A stretch of DNA of 8,504 bases, from the NCBI GenBank assembly GCA_958445895.1, contig CAUCTV010000055.1, forward strand, positions 1-8,504. Reading direction: 5' to 3'. Below the pieces are notes generated by a model that did no database searches, was not told where the DNA came from, and saw only the letters and a list, made by a program, of their open reading frames with translations. The DNA comes from an uncultured Collinsella sp. (lineage in GTDB: Bacteria; Actinomycetota; Coriobacteriia; Coriobacteriales; Coriobacteriaceae). The position numbers and the translations under genes were made by a program. Positions 1 to 6,981 of this stretch are shown in pieces (positions within the stretch are counted from its first letter, which is position 1; each line of letters opens with the position of its first letter).

Positions 1-31
1 TCTCGGAAGGCACGTGCAGACCTTTCGTCAT
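1..31 (-). CDS. Possible 5' end of a leftward gene (partial, product unknown)
   Basis: On the minus strand an ATG at base 31 opens a frame that stays open to the window edge, reading MTKGLHVPSE. A purine-rich AGGAGG sits immediately upstream but only 2 bases from the ATG, closer than usual. A GTG six codons later is an alternative start, with AAAGG upstream. If real, this gene diverges from ppk1 and shares the long intergenic region with it. Ten residues are too few to assign a family, and chance is a real alternative. Confidence 0.3.
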   Translation of the reverse strand, partial: MTKGLHVPSE

Positions 32-298
32 GGCCTCCTACCTTTCTTTCGGGCCTTACTGGCCGAATGTATCAGCGCCCCTCCATATGGGACGCTGCTT
101 GCTGACAGCTCTAGTTATATCCAAAAATCACCCGCAATTCCACCTCGCCCCCGAACGGTCAACAAAGTGCGATGAACGGTATATCGCATGTGATTCCCCC
201 ATGATGTACTTCGGCGTTCTAAAGTAACTTTTCTAAGGTAAACGCTCTTTTTTCTTAAAACTCATTCGCAATTACAACACCAATCTTTCTATTAAGGA

Positions 299-330
299 TT
301 GCATATCTACATCGGTTTTATGTATATAAA
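299..330 (+). promoter_or_regulatory. Candidate sigma-70-like promoter for ppk1
   Basis: TTGCAT (299-304) is followed 18 bases later by TATATA (323-328), overlapping TATAAA (325-330), inside the most AT-rich part of the upstream region. Transcription from here would give a leader of about 250 nt before ppk1. In AT-rich DNA such matches arise easily by chance, so this is a weak call. Confidence 0.3.
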
Positions 331-440
331 TGACACTCGTTCGTGTTTCTGTCTGTATTCGATGATATTCAGCTACCTATCATTCTTATTCATACATACT
401 CACCAGTTGAGTGAGGATATAGACCGTTTTTCACAACGCG

Positions 441-516
441 ACGGGCGTCAGCTCTATGGCTTGTCAGCGTTAGAAGTAGGTAAAGATACCGTTCGCGCGA
501 TACGCCCGTGCCATAG
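441..516 (+). promoter_or_regulatory. Competing complementary segments in the ppk1 leader
   Basis: ACGGGCGT (441-448) is complementary to ACGCCCGT (502-509), and CTATGGC (454-460) is complementary to GCCATAG (510-516). The two 3' arms are directly adjacent while the 5' arms are 5 bases apart, so the helices cross instead of nesting. They would mostly exclude each other, as in a two-state leader RNA, or they may mark a rearranged repeat. Function is unknown and chance cannot be excluded. Confidence 0.3.
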
Positions 517-557
517 GTCGACTAAATTGAGACAATAGAGAACAGTGTTAGGCAACC

Positions 558-572
558 GTCCCCTGCGGGGAC
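558..572 (+). promoter_or_regulatory. Small perfect hairpin just upstream of the ppk1 start
   Basis: GTCCCC (558-563) pairs perfectly with GGGGAC (567-572) around a TGC loop, ending 11 bases before the ATG at 584. The GGGGA in the 3' arm is the most purine-rich sequence near the start, so folding could affect ribosome access. There is no T-tract, so it is not an intrinsic terminator. Confidence 0.4.
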
Positions 573-583
573 TGAACGGACAG

Positions 584-3031
584 ATGCATATGCCGAGCAA
601 AATCGAAAAAAAGCAAGCCGCCGCAAAGCTGCGCAAACCGCCGCGCGACTTCTCATACACGCAGAACCGAGAGCTCAGCTGGCTACGCTTTGACAACCGT
701 GTGCTTGACGAAGCCTTCGACGAGACCGTTCCGCTGTTCGAGCGTCTAAAGTTCGTGTCGATTTTCGAGTCTAACCTCGACGAGTTTCTCATGGTGCGCG
801 TGGGCGGCCTGTCCGATCTGGCAGAGCTCAAAAAACAGCCCGTGGACAACAAGAGCAATATGACCGCCTCCGAACAGGTCGATGCCGTCATGGCCGAAAT
901 GCCCGGACTCCTTACCCGTTGGGAGTCCATCTTTAAGAGCATCGAGGGCAAACTCGACGCCCTGGGCGTTCACCGCGCTCGCATCGATTCGCTTACGCCC
1001 GAGGAGCACACCTTTGTCACCCGCTACTTCCAGGCCTACGTGTCGCCGGTCATCTCGCCGTTGGTCATTGACCCGCGCCACCCCTTCCCCAACCTGCGCA
1101 ACGGCGCGCTCTATCTAGCTTGCGGACTGGACGGTGTCACGGACGAGGAAAGTCTGCTGGGCCTCATCGAGATTCCCGCCTCGATGAACCGCGTGGTCGA
1201 GATTCCCTCGCCCGCCGGCACCTACTCCTACATCTTGCTCGAGGACGTCATTCTTGCCTGCTTGGACAGCTGCTTTGGCTCCTATAAGCCGCTCGACCGC
1301 GCTCTGATCCGCGTCACCCGCAATGCCGATATCGACCCGGACGGCGAGGGCGTCGAGGAGGAAGAGGATTACCGCCAGCACATGAAGCGCATCCTCAAAA
1401 AGCGCTTGCGCCTGCAGCCGGTGGTGCTTGCCGTCTCCGGTTCGCTCGAGAAGGCGACGCTCAAGACCATTCGCAAAGCGCTCGAGCTTTCGCGCCGCTC
1501 GGTTTTTACCTGCGATATCCCGCTCGACCTGGGCTACGTCTTTGGCATCGAGGGCAAAATTCCCGAGCACCTGCGCAACGAGCTCCTCTTTACGCCGTTT
1601 AAGCCGCAGCCCAACCCCACCATCGACATGTCCCGCTCCATTCGTGAGCAGGTGCTGCAGGGCGACAAGTTGCTCTTTTATCCCTATGAGGCCATGAACC
1701 CGTTCTTGGACCTGGTGCACGAGGCCGCCTATGACCCCGAGTGCATCTCGTTGCGCATCACGCTCTACCGCGTGGCCAAGCAGAGCCGCCTGTGCGAGTC
1801 GTTGATCGATGCCGCCGAGAACGGCAAAGAGGTCACGGTGCTCATGGAGCTCCGCGCGCGCTTTGACGAGCAAAATAACATCGAGTGGGCAGAGCGTCTG
1901 GAAGAAGCGGGCTGCACCGTCATCTATGGCTCCGAGGGTTTTAAATGCCACTCAAAGATCTGCCAGCTTACCTATCGCGAGGGTATGGCGCTCACCCGAC
2001 TCACGCTTTTGGGTACCGGCAACTTTAATGAGAAGACGGCCAAGCTCTACAGCGACTTTATGCTCATGACCGCCCATCCCGGGATCGGCGAAGACGCCAA
2101 CCTGTTCTTCCGCAACCTGTCGCTGGGCAACCTGCGCGGCGACTACCGCTTTTTGGGCGTGGCGCCCGTCGGTCTCAAGCCGCTCATCATGCGCGGTCTG
2201 GACCGCGAGATACAACGCGCTCTCGCCGGCGAGCCCGCGCGCGTATTCTTTAAGCTCAACTCGCTGACCGACCGCGAGGTCATCGACAAGATCGCCGAGG
2301 CATCGTGTGCCGGTGTGCGCGTGGACATGATCATCCGCGGTATCTCGTGCCTGAAGCCCAACATTGCGGGCAAGACCGAAAACGTGCACGTACGTTCTAT
2401 CGTCGGACGTTTCTTGGAGCACGCGCGCGTCTATGCCTTCGGCGTGGACTCGGACATGATCTACCTGAGTTCTGCCGACATGATGACGCGCAACACCGAG
2501 CATCGCGTAGAGATCGCCTTCCCCGTGCTCGACCCCACCTGCCGCGCGCTGGTGCACGAGTACATGGGCATGCAGCTACGGGACAACGTGAAGGCCCGCA
2601 GCCTCACGAGCGACGGCACCTGGGTCCCCGTGGAGCGTGCAGAGGGTGAGAAGCCCTTTAACTCGCAGGAGTTCCTGTTGGAGCGCGCTTATCGCAACGC
2701 CGAGTCCGCAGCCGTGGCTTCGGAGCCCGTCGCCAAAGCAAAACCGGAATCCGCACCTGTTCTGGGCCCCAAGCCCGAGCCACAGCCGGCAGCCCCTAAG
2801 GTACAGAAGGTCCAGGCGACCGTCATCGAGCCCGACCTGGAGCCCGAGCCCGAGCCTGCACCCCAGCCTCAGCCGCAGACCGCCAAGCCCGCGCCCCAGG
2901 CAAGCGCCCGCCGCGAGAAACCCGCCGGCAAGACCAAGGCCATCGAGCGCCATCGCCCCGGTCGCGTGCGCATGGGCTTGGGCCTGATCGGCCTGGGTCT
3001 TAAGACGCTCATTACCGGTAAGACGAAATAG
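584..3031 (+). CDS. ppk1: Polyphosphate kinase 1 with extended C-terminal tail
   Basis: PPK1 reversibly transfers the terminal phosphate of ATP onto inorganic polyphosphate. The N-terminal signature NRELSWLRF lies at about residues 28-36, and NLDEFLMVRVGGL at 64-76. The phospholipase-D-like catalytic core follows: the phosphorylated His is in GFKCHSK (His456) and the second conserved His in RFLEHARVY (His613). LLGTGNFNEKTAKLYSDF (475-492) is also typical of the family. The usual PPK1 core ends near residue 700. Here about 108 more residues follow: a Pro/Glu/Lys-rich linker with EPEPEP and PQPQPQ runs, then an Arg/Lys-rich end with a Gly/Leu patch (798-812). Start choice is uncertain: ATG 584, ATG 590 or GTG 545; I chose 584 because GTG 545 would place the 558-572 hairpin inside the gene and has poor ribosome-binding context. 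The gene appears monocistronic, with a strong terminator just downstream. Confidence 0.95.
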   Translation: MHMPSKIEKKQAAAKLRKPPRDFSYTQNRELSWLRFDNRVLDEAFDETVPLFERLKFVSIFESNLDEFLMVRVGGLSDLAELKKQPVDNKSNMTASEQVDAVMAEMPGLLTRWESIFKSIEGKLDALGVHRARIDSLTPEEHTFVTRYFQAYVSPVISPLVIDPRHPFPNLRNGALYLACGLDGVTDEESLLGLIEIPASMNRVVEIPSPAGTYSYILLEDVILACLDSCFGSYKPLDRALIRVTRNADIDPDGEGVEEEEDYRQHMKRILKKRLRLQPVVLAVSGSLEKATLKTIRKALELSRRSVFTCDIPLDLGYVFGIEGKIPEHLRNELLFTPFKPQPNPTIDMSRSIREQVLQGDKLLFYPYEAMNPFLDLVHEAAYDPECISLRITLYRVAKQSRLCESLIDAAENGKEVTVLMELRARFDEQNNIEWAERLEEAGCTVIYGSEGFKCHSKICQLTYREGMALTRLTLLGTGNFNEKTAKLYSDFMLMTAHPGIGEDANLFFRNLSLGNLRGDYRFLGVAPVGLKPLIMRGLDREIQRALAGEPARVFFKLNSLTDREVIDKIAEASCAGVRVDMIIRGISCLKPNIAGKTENVHVRSIVGRFLEHARVYAFGVDSDMIYLSSADMMTRNTEHRVEIAFPVLDPTCRALVHEYMGMQLRDNVKARSLTSDGTWVPVERAEGEKPFNSQEFLLERAYRNAESAAVASEPVAKAKPESAPVLGPKPEPQPAAPKVQKVQATVIEPDLEPEPEPAPQPQPQTAKPAPQASARREKPAGKTKAIERHRPGRVRMGLGLIGLGLKTLITGKTK

Positions 3032-3041
3032 ACGTTTGTAG

Positions 3042-3085
3042 AAGCGCCCCGTATTTGAGGAATGCCTCAGGTACGGGGCGCTTTT
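3042..3085 (+). terminator. Intrinsic terminator after ppk1
   Basis: AAGCGCCCCGTA (3042-3053) pairs perfectly with TACGGGGCGCTT (3072-3083). An inner stem, TGAGG/CCTCA (3056-3060 with 3065-3069), continues the hairpin around a 4-base loop. A short T-run ends the element at 3082-3085. It begins 10 bases after the ppk1 stop and separates ppk1 from the methyltransferase gene. Confidence 0.85.
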
Positions 3086-3132
3086 CCCTGCTACCATGGT
3101 TGCGGACAACAACGCGAATGACGGGCAGGAAT

Positions 3133-4446
3133 ATGAAGCTCACCATAGAATCGATGACGTATGGCGCCGATGGCCTGGCGCATGCCGATAACGGCAAAGC
3201 CGTATTTGTGCAGGGCGCCGTGGCGGGCGACACCGTCGAAGCCGAGATCGTGCAGGACGGCAAATCGTTTATGCGCGCCCGCGCCGCCGAGATTCTGGAG
3301 CCGAGCCCCGATCGAATTCAGCCTCCCTGCCCCTTCGTGGGCATCTGCGGTGGCTGCTCGTGGGGCAACCTCTCACGCACCGCTCAGCTTGCCGCCAAGG
3401 AGCAAAACCTGCGCTCCACGCTCGAGCGCATCGGCAAGTTCACCCCCGAGCAAGTCGACGAGCTGGTGCAGCCCATCCGCCACACCAAGGACGATTGGGG
3501 CTACCGCAATAAAATTGAGCTCGAACCGACCGTTGTAAACGGCCGCGTGCGTCTTGGCATGCACGGCGTCGATCCCAGCAAGATCGTGACCGTCGATTCG
3601 TGCCCGTTGTTCGACAAACGCTTCCCCAAGGCACTCAAATCGGTTGTCGGCGCGCTCAATTATCTGAGCGGCAGCCACGACCTGGGCTTGGAGCGCGTGG
3701 GTATTCGCGCCTCGCGTCGCACCAAGGCACTCGAGGTAGCGCTCTGGACGCCTACGGGCTCTTTCCCGCGCTCGCAAGTCTCGCGCGTGTTGGCAGACGC
3801 CGCACACCCCACGAGCATAGTGCGCGTTATGAGCAAGGGCGAAAAGAAGGCCCGCCGTGTCTCCAAGGTCGAAATGCTCGCCGGAGAGGGCTCATGGACC
3901 GAGAATATCGCCGAGGGTCAGATGCGCTTGTCTGCCCCGTCTTTTTTCCAGGTCAACACCAAGGGTGCCGAGATTTTGATCGAGCTTGTCATGGAAGCGC
4001 TCGACCCGCAGGAAGACGAGCTTGCCGTGGACCTGTACTGCGGTGCCGGCACCTTTACCCTGCCGCTCGCCCGCCGCTGCGACTTTGTCGCCGCCGTCGA
4101 GGCCTACGGCCCGGCCGTGCGCGACCTGCGCCGTAACCTGGAGATCAACAAACTCGATAACGTCGACGTCATCGGCGGCGACGCGGTGCGCGAGTTCCCC
4201 GATCAGGACGCCGATGTCCTGGTGGTCGACCCGCCGCGTGCAGGCCTCGCCCCCGAGGCGATCGACCTTATCGCCAGCACGAGTGCTCGCGATGTCGCCT
4301 ACGTGAGCTGCGACCCGGCCACCCTGGCGCGCGATCTCAAACGCTTTGTCGAAGAAGGCACCTTCTCCCCCGTCAAGATCACGCCAGTCGACCTGTTCCC
4401 GCAAACCTTCCACTGCGAGACCGTCGTCCACCTTAGGCGCAACTAG
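3133..4446 (+). CDS. rlmD: RNA (uracil-5-)methyltransferase, TrmA/RumA family, likely 23S rRNA RlmD type
   Basis: This 437-residue enzyme uses S-adenosylmethionine to methylate C5 of a uridine, probably in 23S rRNA. Residues 1 to about 60 resemble a TRAM RNA-binding domain. Cys66, Cys72, Cys75 and Cys157 match the C-x5-C-x2-C...C ligand set of the RumA-type [4Fe-4S] cluster. The methyltransferase domain shows FFQVN (271-275), the SAM loop DLYCGAGTFTL (300-310), VVDPPRAG (364-371), the nucleophile in VSCDPATLARDL (Cys393), and Glu429 in the C-terminal HCETVVHL. ATG 3133 is chosen because GGCAGGA sits just ahead of it. ATG 3118 is possible. A TTG at 3055 keeps the frame open but lies inside the upstream terminator. 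The target uridine (1939-, 747-type or both) cannot be read from sequence, so the symbol is by family. Confidence 0.88.
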   Translation: MKLTIESMTYGADGLAHADNGKAVFVQGAVAGDTVEAEIVQDGKSFMRARAAEILEPSPDRIQPPCPFVGICGGCSWGNLSRTAQLAAKEQNLRSTLERIGKFTPEQVDELVQPIRHTKDDWGYRNKIELEPTVVNGRVRLGMHGVDPSKIVTVDSCPLFDKRFPKALKSVVGALNYLSGSHDLGLERVGIRASRRTKALEVALWTPTGSFPRSQVSRVLADAAHPTSIVRVMSKGEKKARRVSKVEMLAGEGSWTENIAEGQMRLSAPSFFQVNTKGAEILIELVMEALDPQEDELAVDLYCGAGTFTLPLARRCDFVAAVEAYGPAVRDLRRNLEINKLDNVDVIGGDAVREFPDQDADVLVVDPPRAGLAPEAIDLIASTSARDVAYVSCDPATLARDLKRFVEEGTFSPVKITPVDLFPQTFHCETVVHLRRN

Positions 4447-4552
4447 CCACTTAATCATCGCTCAGAAAAATCATTGGGAAATCGAGCGTGGCAAGCGGAG
4501 GTCTTCGGGGTATAAGACGGCTAATTGTATGCCGCCTATGAAAGGAACCCTC

Positions 4553-5095
4553 ATGCCCAGCGTTGCCGTTCTCGCCGCCGATGGCTTTGAAACTATTGAA
4601 TGCCTGACCATGGTCGATGTCATGCGTCGCGGCGGCGTGCGTGCCACGCTCGTCTCGATCATGCCCACGCGTGAGGTCGTAAGCTCGCTGCAGATCCCCG
4701 TGACCTGCGATGCGCTCTTTGATGAGATCAATTTTGACGAGTACGACTGCGTCGTGCTGCCCGGCGGCCTGCCCGGCGCCACCAACCTGCGCGCCGATCA
4801 GCGCGTCTGCGACGTGGTCTGCGAGTTCGCCGCGACCAAGCACGTCGCCGCCATCTGCGCCGCCCCGTTTATCCTGGGTGAGCTCGACCTGCTCGAGGGG
4901 CGCCACGCCACGTGCTTCCCTGGCTTTGAGAAAAGCTTCCCCGAAGGCGCCTATACCGGCGAGAAGGTTACGCAAGACGGCAACATCATCACCGCCAACG
5001 GCATGGCCCAGTCGCTCCCCTTTGCGCTTGAGCTGCTGCGCACGCTCGCCGGCGACAAGGCCGTCGAGAAGGTCGCCGAGGGCATTCAGCTATGA
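4553..5095 (+). CDS. DJ-1/PfpI (ThiJ-like) family protein
   Basis: This is a single-domain 180-residue protein of the class I glutamine amidotransferase-like superfamily. The N-terminus MPSVAVLAADGFE is a typical DJ-1 first strand. Glu16, followed by VDVMRR, aligns with Glu18 of human DJ-1, which contacts the reactive cysteine. VVLPGGLPGA (67-76) is the conserved glycine loop, and the nucleophile-elbow cysteine is Cys102 in AAICAAP. Members have been reported as chaperones, glyoxalases or deglycases and are often annotated as 4-methyl-5-(hydroxyethyl)thiazole monophosphate biosynthesis proteins; the substrate here is unknown. Start ATG 4553 follows AAAGGA by 6 bases; upstream in-frame ATGs at 4538 and 4529 fit less well. 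The stop overlaps the start of maf, so the two are probably translated together. The 106-base gap upstream contains TATAAG (4511-4516) but no convincing -35. Confidence 0.9.
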   Translation: MPSVAVLAADGFETIECLTMVDVMRRGGVRATLVSIMPTREVVSSLQIPVTCDALFDEINFDEYDCVVLPGGLPGATNLRADQRVCDVVCEFAATKHVAAICAAPFILGELDLLEGRHATCFPGFEKSFPEGAYTGEKVTQDGNIITANGMAQSLPFALELLRTLAGDKAVEKVAEGIQL

Positions 5096-5673
5096 TTTTG
5101 GCTTCGCAATCACCGCGCCGCATCGAGTTGATGCGCGAGGCGGGCTATGACATTCGCATCATTCCTGCCGATATCGACGAAACGCCGTTTGATGGCGAGG
5201 CCCCGCTTACGCTCGTTGAACGCTTAGCACGCGCCAAAGCCGCCGCCGTTGCCGCCGAGCATGCCGAGCCCAATGAGCTGACGGTCGCGGCCGACACCAT
5301 CGTCACCTTTGACGGCAAGATTCTGGGCAAGCCGGCAACCGAGGACGAGGCGTGTACCATGCTCCGTGAGCTTTCGGGCCGCACACACCAGGTCGCAACC
5401 GGCGTCTGCATCGTTAAGGCAGGCGATACGGCCGCCCCACATGCCGCCGAGAGCCTGTCCTTTGTCGATGTGACCGACGTGACGTTCTACGAGCTCAACG
5501 ACGAACAGATCGAGCACTACGTCGCCTCGGGTGAGCCCATGGACAAGGCCGGCGCCTACGGCATTCAGGGCACAGGAGGACGCATGCTCGTGCATGATAT
5601 ATCGGGCGACTTCTATAACGTGGTGGGCCTACCCATCGCTCGCGTCGCGCGCGCGATTCAAAAACTCTCGTAA
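5092..5673 (+). CDS. maf: Maf family nucleoside triphosphate pyrophosphatase (probably dTTP/UTP type)
   Basis: Maf proteins hydrolyse canonical and modified nucleoside triphosphates to monophosphate and pyrophosphate, a house-cleaning activity in the cytoplasm that has also been linked to arrest of septum formation. The 193-residue length is normal. Seen are the N-terminal loop LASQSPRR (3-10), the catalytic-type Asp in AADT (Asp68), ILGKP (77-81), GRTHQV (96-101) and DKAGAYGIQG (151-160). The IQG motif fits the YhdE-like dTTP/UTP subfamily more than the YceF m7GTP subfamily, by memory of these families. ATG 5092 overlaps the TGA of the DJ-1-like gene (ATGA), indicating an operon with translational coupling. 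A hairpin terminator begins 9 bases after the stop. Confidence 0.93.
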   Translation: MILASQSPRRIELMREAGYDIRIIPADIDETPFDGEAPLTLVERLARAKAAAVAAEHAEPNELTVAADTIVTFDGKILGKPATEDEACTMLRELSGRTHQVATGVCIVKAGDTAAPHAAESLSFVDVTDVTFYELNDEQIEHYVASGEPMDKAGAYGIQGTGGRMLVHDISGDFYNVVGLPIARVARAIQKLS

Positions 5674-5681
5674 TTGCATCT

Positions 5682-5713
5682 GGCGCTGGGTATCCCCCAG
5701 CGCCTACAATTTT
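5682..5713 (+). terminator. Likely intrinsic terminator after maf
   Basis: GGCGCTGGG (5682-5690) pairs perfectly with CCCAGCGCC (5696-5704) around a 5-base loop. The tail TACAATTTT (5705-5713) is T-rich but not a clean run, so termination may be partial. It closes the DJ-1/maf operon. Confidence 0.65.
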
Positions 5714-5774
5714 GGCGTACCGTACGGATCCCGACCGGGCACATGGCGCGGCGGAAAACCGATAGGAGTTAAAC

Positions 5775-6776
5775 ATGGATACACTGCTCGAGGCCATTGA
5801 CGTCTGCGATGTCGATGGCTTTTGCTATGGCAACTATACGGACGAGGAGGCCGGCACCGGTTGCACCGTAATCGTGGCACCCGAGGGCGCCACCGGCGGC
5901 GTTGACGTTCGCGGCGGTGCTCCAGCATCGCGCGAAACCGACCTGCTGCGACCCGAGAACACCGTCGACAAGGTCCACGCCGTCTGTCTTTCGGGCGGAT
6001 CGGCCTTTGGTCTGGAGGCCGCAAGCGGCGTCGCCCGCGAGCTCGAGAGCCGCGGCATCGGCCTTCCCGTCGGCCCCACGCAGGTGCCTATCGTGTGCTC
6101 CAGCTGCATCTTCGATCTCGCCTTTGGCGACCCTACCGTACGCCCCGACATTGAGGCCGGCATCGCCGCCGTGCGCGAAGCACTCGACAACACCCCCACC
6201 AAGCTCGAACAGGGCAATGTAGGTGCCGGCACGGGTGCCACCGTCGGAAAGCTCATGGGGCCCACCACCTGCATGAAAGCCGGCCTTGGCGCTGCCGCCG
6301 TGGCGCTCGGCCCCGTTAAGGTAGGCGCCGTGGTCTCGGTCAACGCCTGCGGCAACGTGGTCGACCCCTTCACCGGCGAGTGGGTCGCCGGCATGCGCGC
6401 CGCCGCCGATAGCGACCAGATCGTCGACATGGAACTCGCAGCCTTTGCTGCCGCCGGATCCATGCAGATGCCGCTCGACCGCACCAACACCACCATCAGC
6501 TGCATCGTCACCAACGTGGAGCTCACTAAGGCCCAGGCTACCAAGGTCTCCCAGATGGCCGCAGACGCCTACGCACACGCCATCCGCCCCACACACACCA
6601 CCAACGACGGCGACACCATCTACACCCTCGCCAGCGGCAAACTGGGCGCCCAGGCAAGCGCCGCCGTTCCCCTAGACCTGCTGGGCATGCTCGCAGTAAG
6701 GGCCCTGGAAACTGCCATCGTAAACGGAGCAAAAAACGCCAAAACCTCCCACGGCATCCCCGGCGCCGCGAAGTAG
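5775..6776 (+). CDS. P1 family (DmpA/S58-like) self-processing peptidase
   Basis: This 333-residue protein belongs to the DmpA/P1 group of N-terminal-nucleophile hydrolases, which includes aminopeptidases and beta-peptidyl aminopeptidases activated by autocleavage. Family features are LSGGSAFGLEAASGV (72-86), IGLPVGPTQVPIV (95-107), GNVGAGTGATVGK (147-159), and RTNTTISCIVTN (236-247), where cleavage is expected between Asn238 and Thr239 to expose Thr239 as nucleophile. RPTHTTNDGDTIYTLASG (271-288) is also conserved in the group. No signal peptide is seen, so it is probably cytoplasmic. The start is clear: AGGAG at 5764-5768, 6 bases before the ATG. It lies 61 bases beyond the maf terminator, so it is probably its own transcript. 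Hairpin element A starts 13 bases after its stop. The physiological substrate is unknown. Confidence 0.9.
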   Translation: MDTLLEAIDVCDVDGFCYGNYTDEEAGTGCTVIVAPEGATGGVDVRGGAPASRETDLLRPENTVDKVHAVCLSGGSAFGLEAASGVARELESRGIGLPVGPTQVPIVCSSCIFDLAFGDPTVRPDIEAGIAAVREALDNTPTKLEQGNVGAGTGATVGKLMGPTTCMKAGLGAAAVALGPVKVGAVVSVNACGNVVDPFTGEWVAGMRAAADSDQIVDMELAAFAAAGSMQMPLDRTNTTISCIVTNVELTKAQATKVSQMAADAYAHAIRPTHTTNDGDTIYTLASGKLGAQASAAVPLDLLGMLAVRALETAIVNGAKNAKTSHGIPGAAK

Positions 6777-6788
6777 CCTAACCTGAAC

Positions 6789-6913
6789 GGTTGCCCGGTG
6801 GGGCTTGGTTATGTTTGCTGCTCTACAGTCCTGGCTCGCACGAAGAGCACATTAAGTGCTCTTCGGCTCGTGCGGAACTCGCGACAAACATAACCAAGCC
6901 CCACCGGGCAACC
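6789..6913 (-). repeat. Hairpin element A: variable outer stem around a conserved structured core
   Basis: The outer arms (6789-6817 and 6885-6913) are perfectly complementary over 29 bp. Inside, on the plus strand, lie agtcc (6827-6831) with gaact (6875-6879), CGCAC (6837-6841) with GTGCG (6870-6874), and GAAGAGCAC (6842-6850) with GTGCTCTTC (6856-6864) around loop ATTAA. Bulges are TGGCT (6832-6836) and GGCTC (6865-6869). The reverse complement of this core nearly matches element B. Minus is taken as the sense strand because one pair is G-U there and a C-A mismatch on plus. There is no T-tract on either side, so it is not a classical intrinsic terminator, though it may end or protect the peptidase transcript. 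I do not recognise a named family. Confidence 0.85.
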
Positions 6914-6939
6914 TACCAACCAAAATCTTTTCAGCCCAG

Positions 6940-6981
6940 GCCCCTGTGTACCGCGCGTCTAAGATCTTCAAATTCAATTAA
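6940..6981 (+). pseudogene. Fossil 3' end of a glycosyltransferase gene
   Basis: Read rightward, this stretch ends in YRASKIFKFN and a TAA stop (6979-6981). The intact glycosyltransferase on the other strand ends YRLASKIFKFN and TAG. The match is 17 identical bases (6961-6977 against 7153-7169 reversed) and continues upstream at the protein level, with synonymous codon differences (TCT/TCA, AAT/AAC) and one codon missing. The frame further upstream shows no family match and runs into hairpin A, so everything but the last dozen or so codons has been lost. An alternative reading is that the match is only an inverted repeat, without a coding past. Confidence 0.5.

Larger units (their letters stand above)
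32..583. other. Long AT-rich intergenic region upstream of ppk1
   Basis: No convincing gene is seen here. The stretch from about 220 to 420 is clearly richer in A and T than the coding DNA around it. Short open frames on the plus strand (30-227 and 299-538) lack well-spaced ribosome binding sites and recognisable sequence. The region holds a candidate promoter near 299-330, complementary segments at 441-516 and a small hairpin at 558-572. I recognised no tRNA, known riboswitch or terminator, and no clear Pho box. Confidence 0.5.

Noticed and set aside
30..227. 65-residue plus-strand open frame near the left edge
   Set aside because: It has no ribosome binding site, no family resemblance and ordinary composition for non-coding DNA.
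441..516. Classical H-type pseudoknot in the ppk1 leader
   Set aside because: The 5-base linker between the 5' arms is too short to span both helices if they stack, so alternative pairing is the simpler reading.
299..538. 79-residue plus-strand open frame starting with TTG
   Set aside because: The purine run is directly against a TTG start, the protein looks random, and the frame ends just before ppk1 without any link to it.
454..951. 165-residue minus-strand open frame overlapping the ppk1 start
   Set aside because: It is antisense to a well-supported gene and has no recognisable domain. The many other long antisense frames over ppk1, the methyltransferase and the peptidase are likewise products of GC-rich codon use.
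3055..3132. Extended N-terminus of the methyltransferase from TTG 3055
   Set aside because: The extra codons lie in the ppk1 terminator hairpin and lack family similarity; ATG 3133 has a good ribosome binding site.
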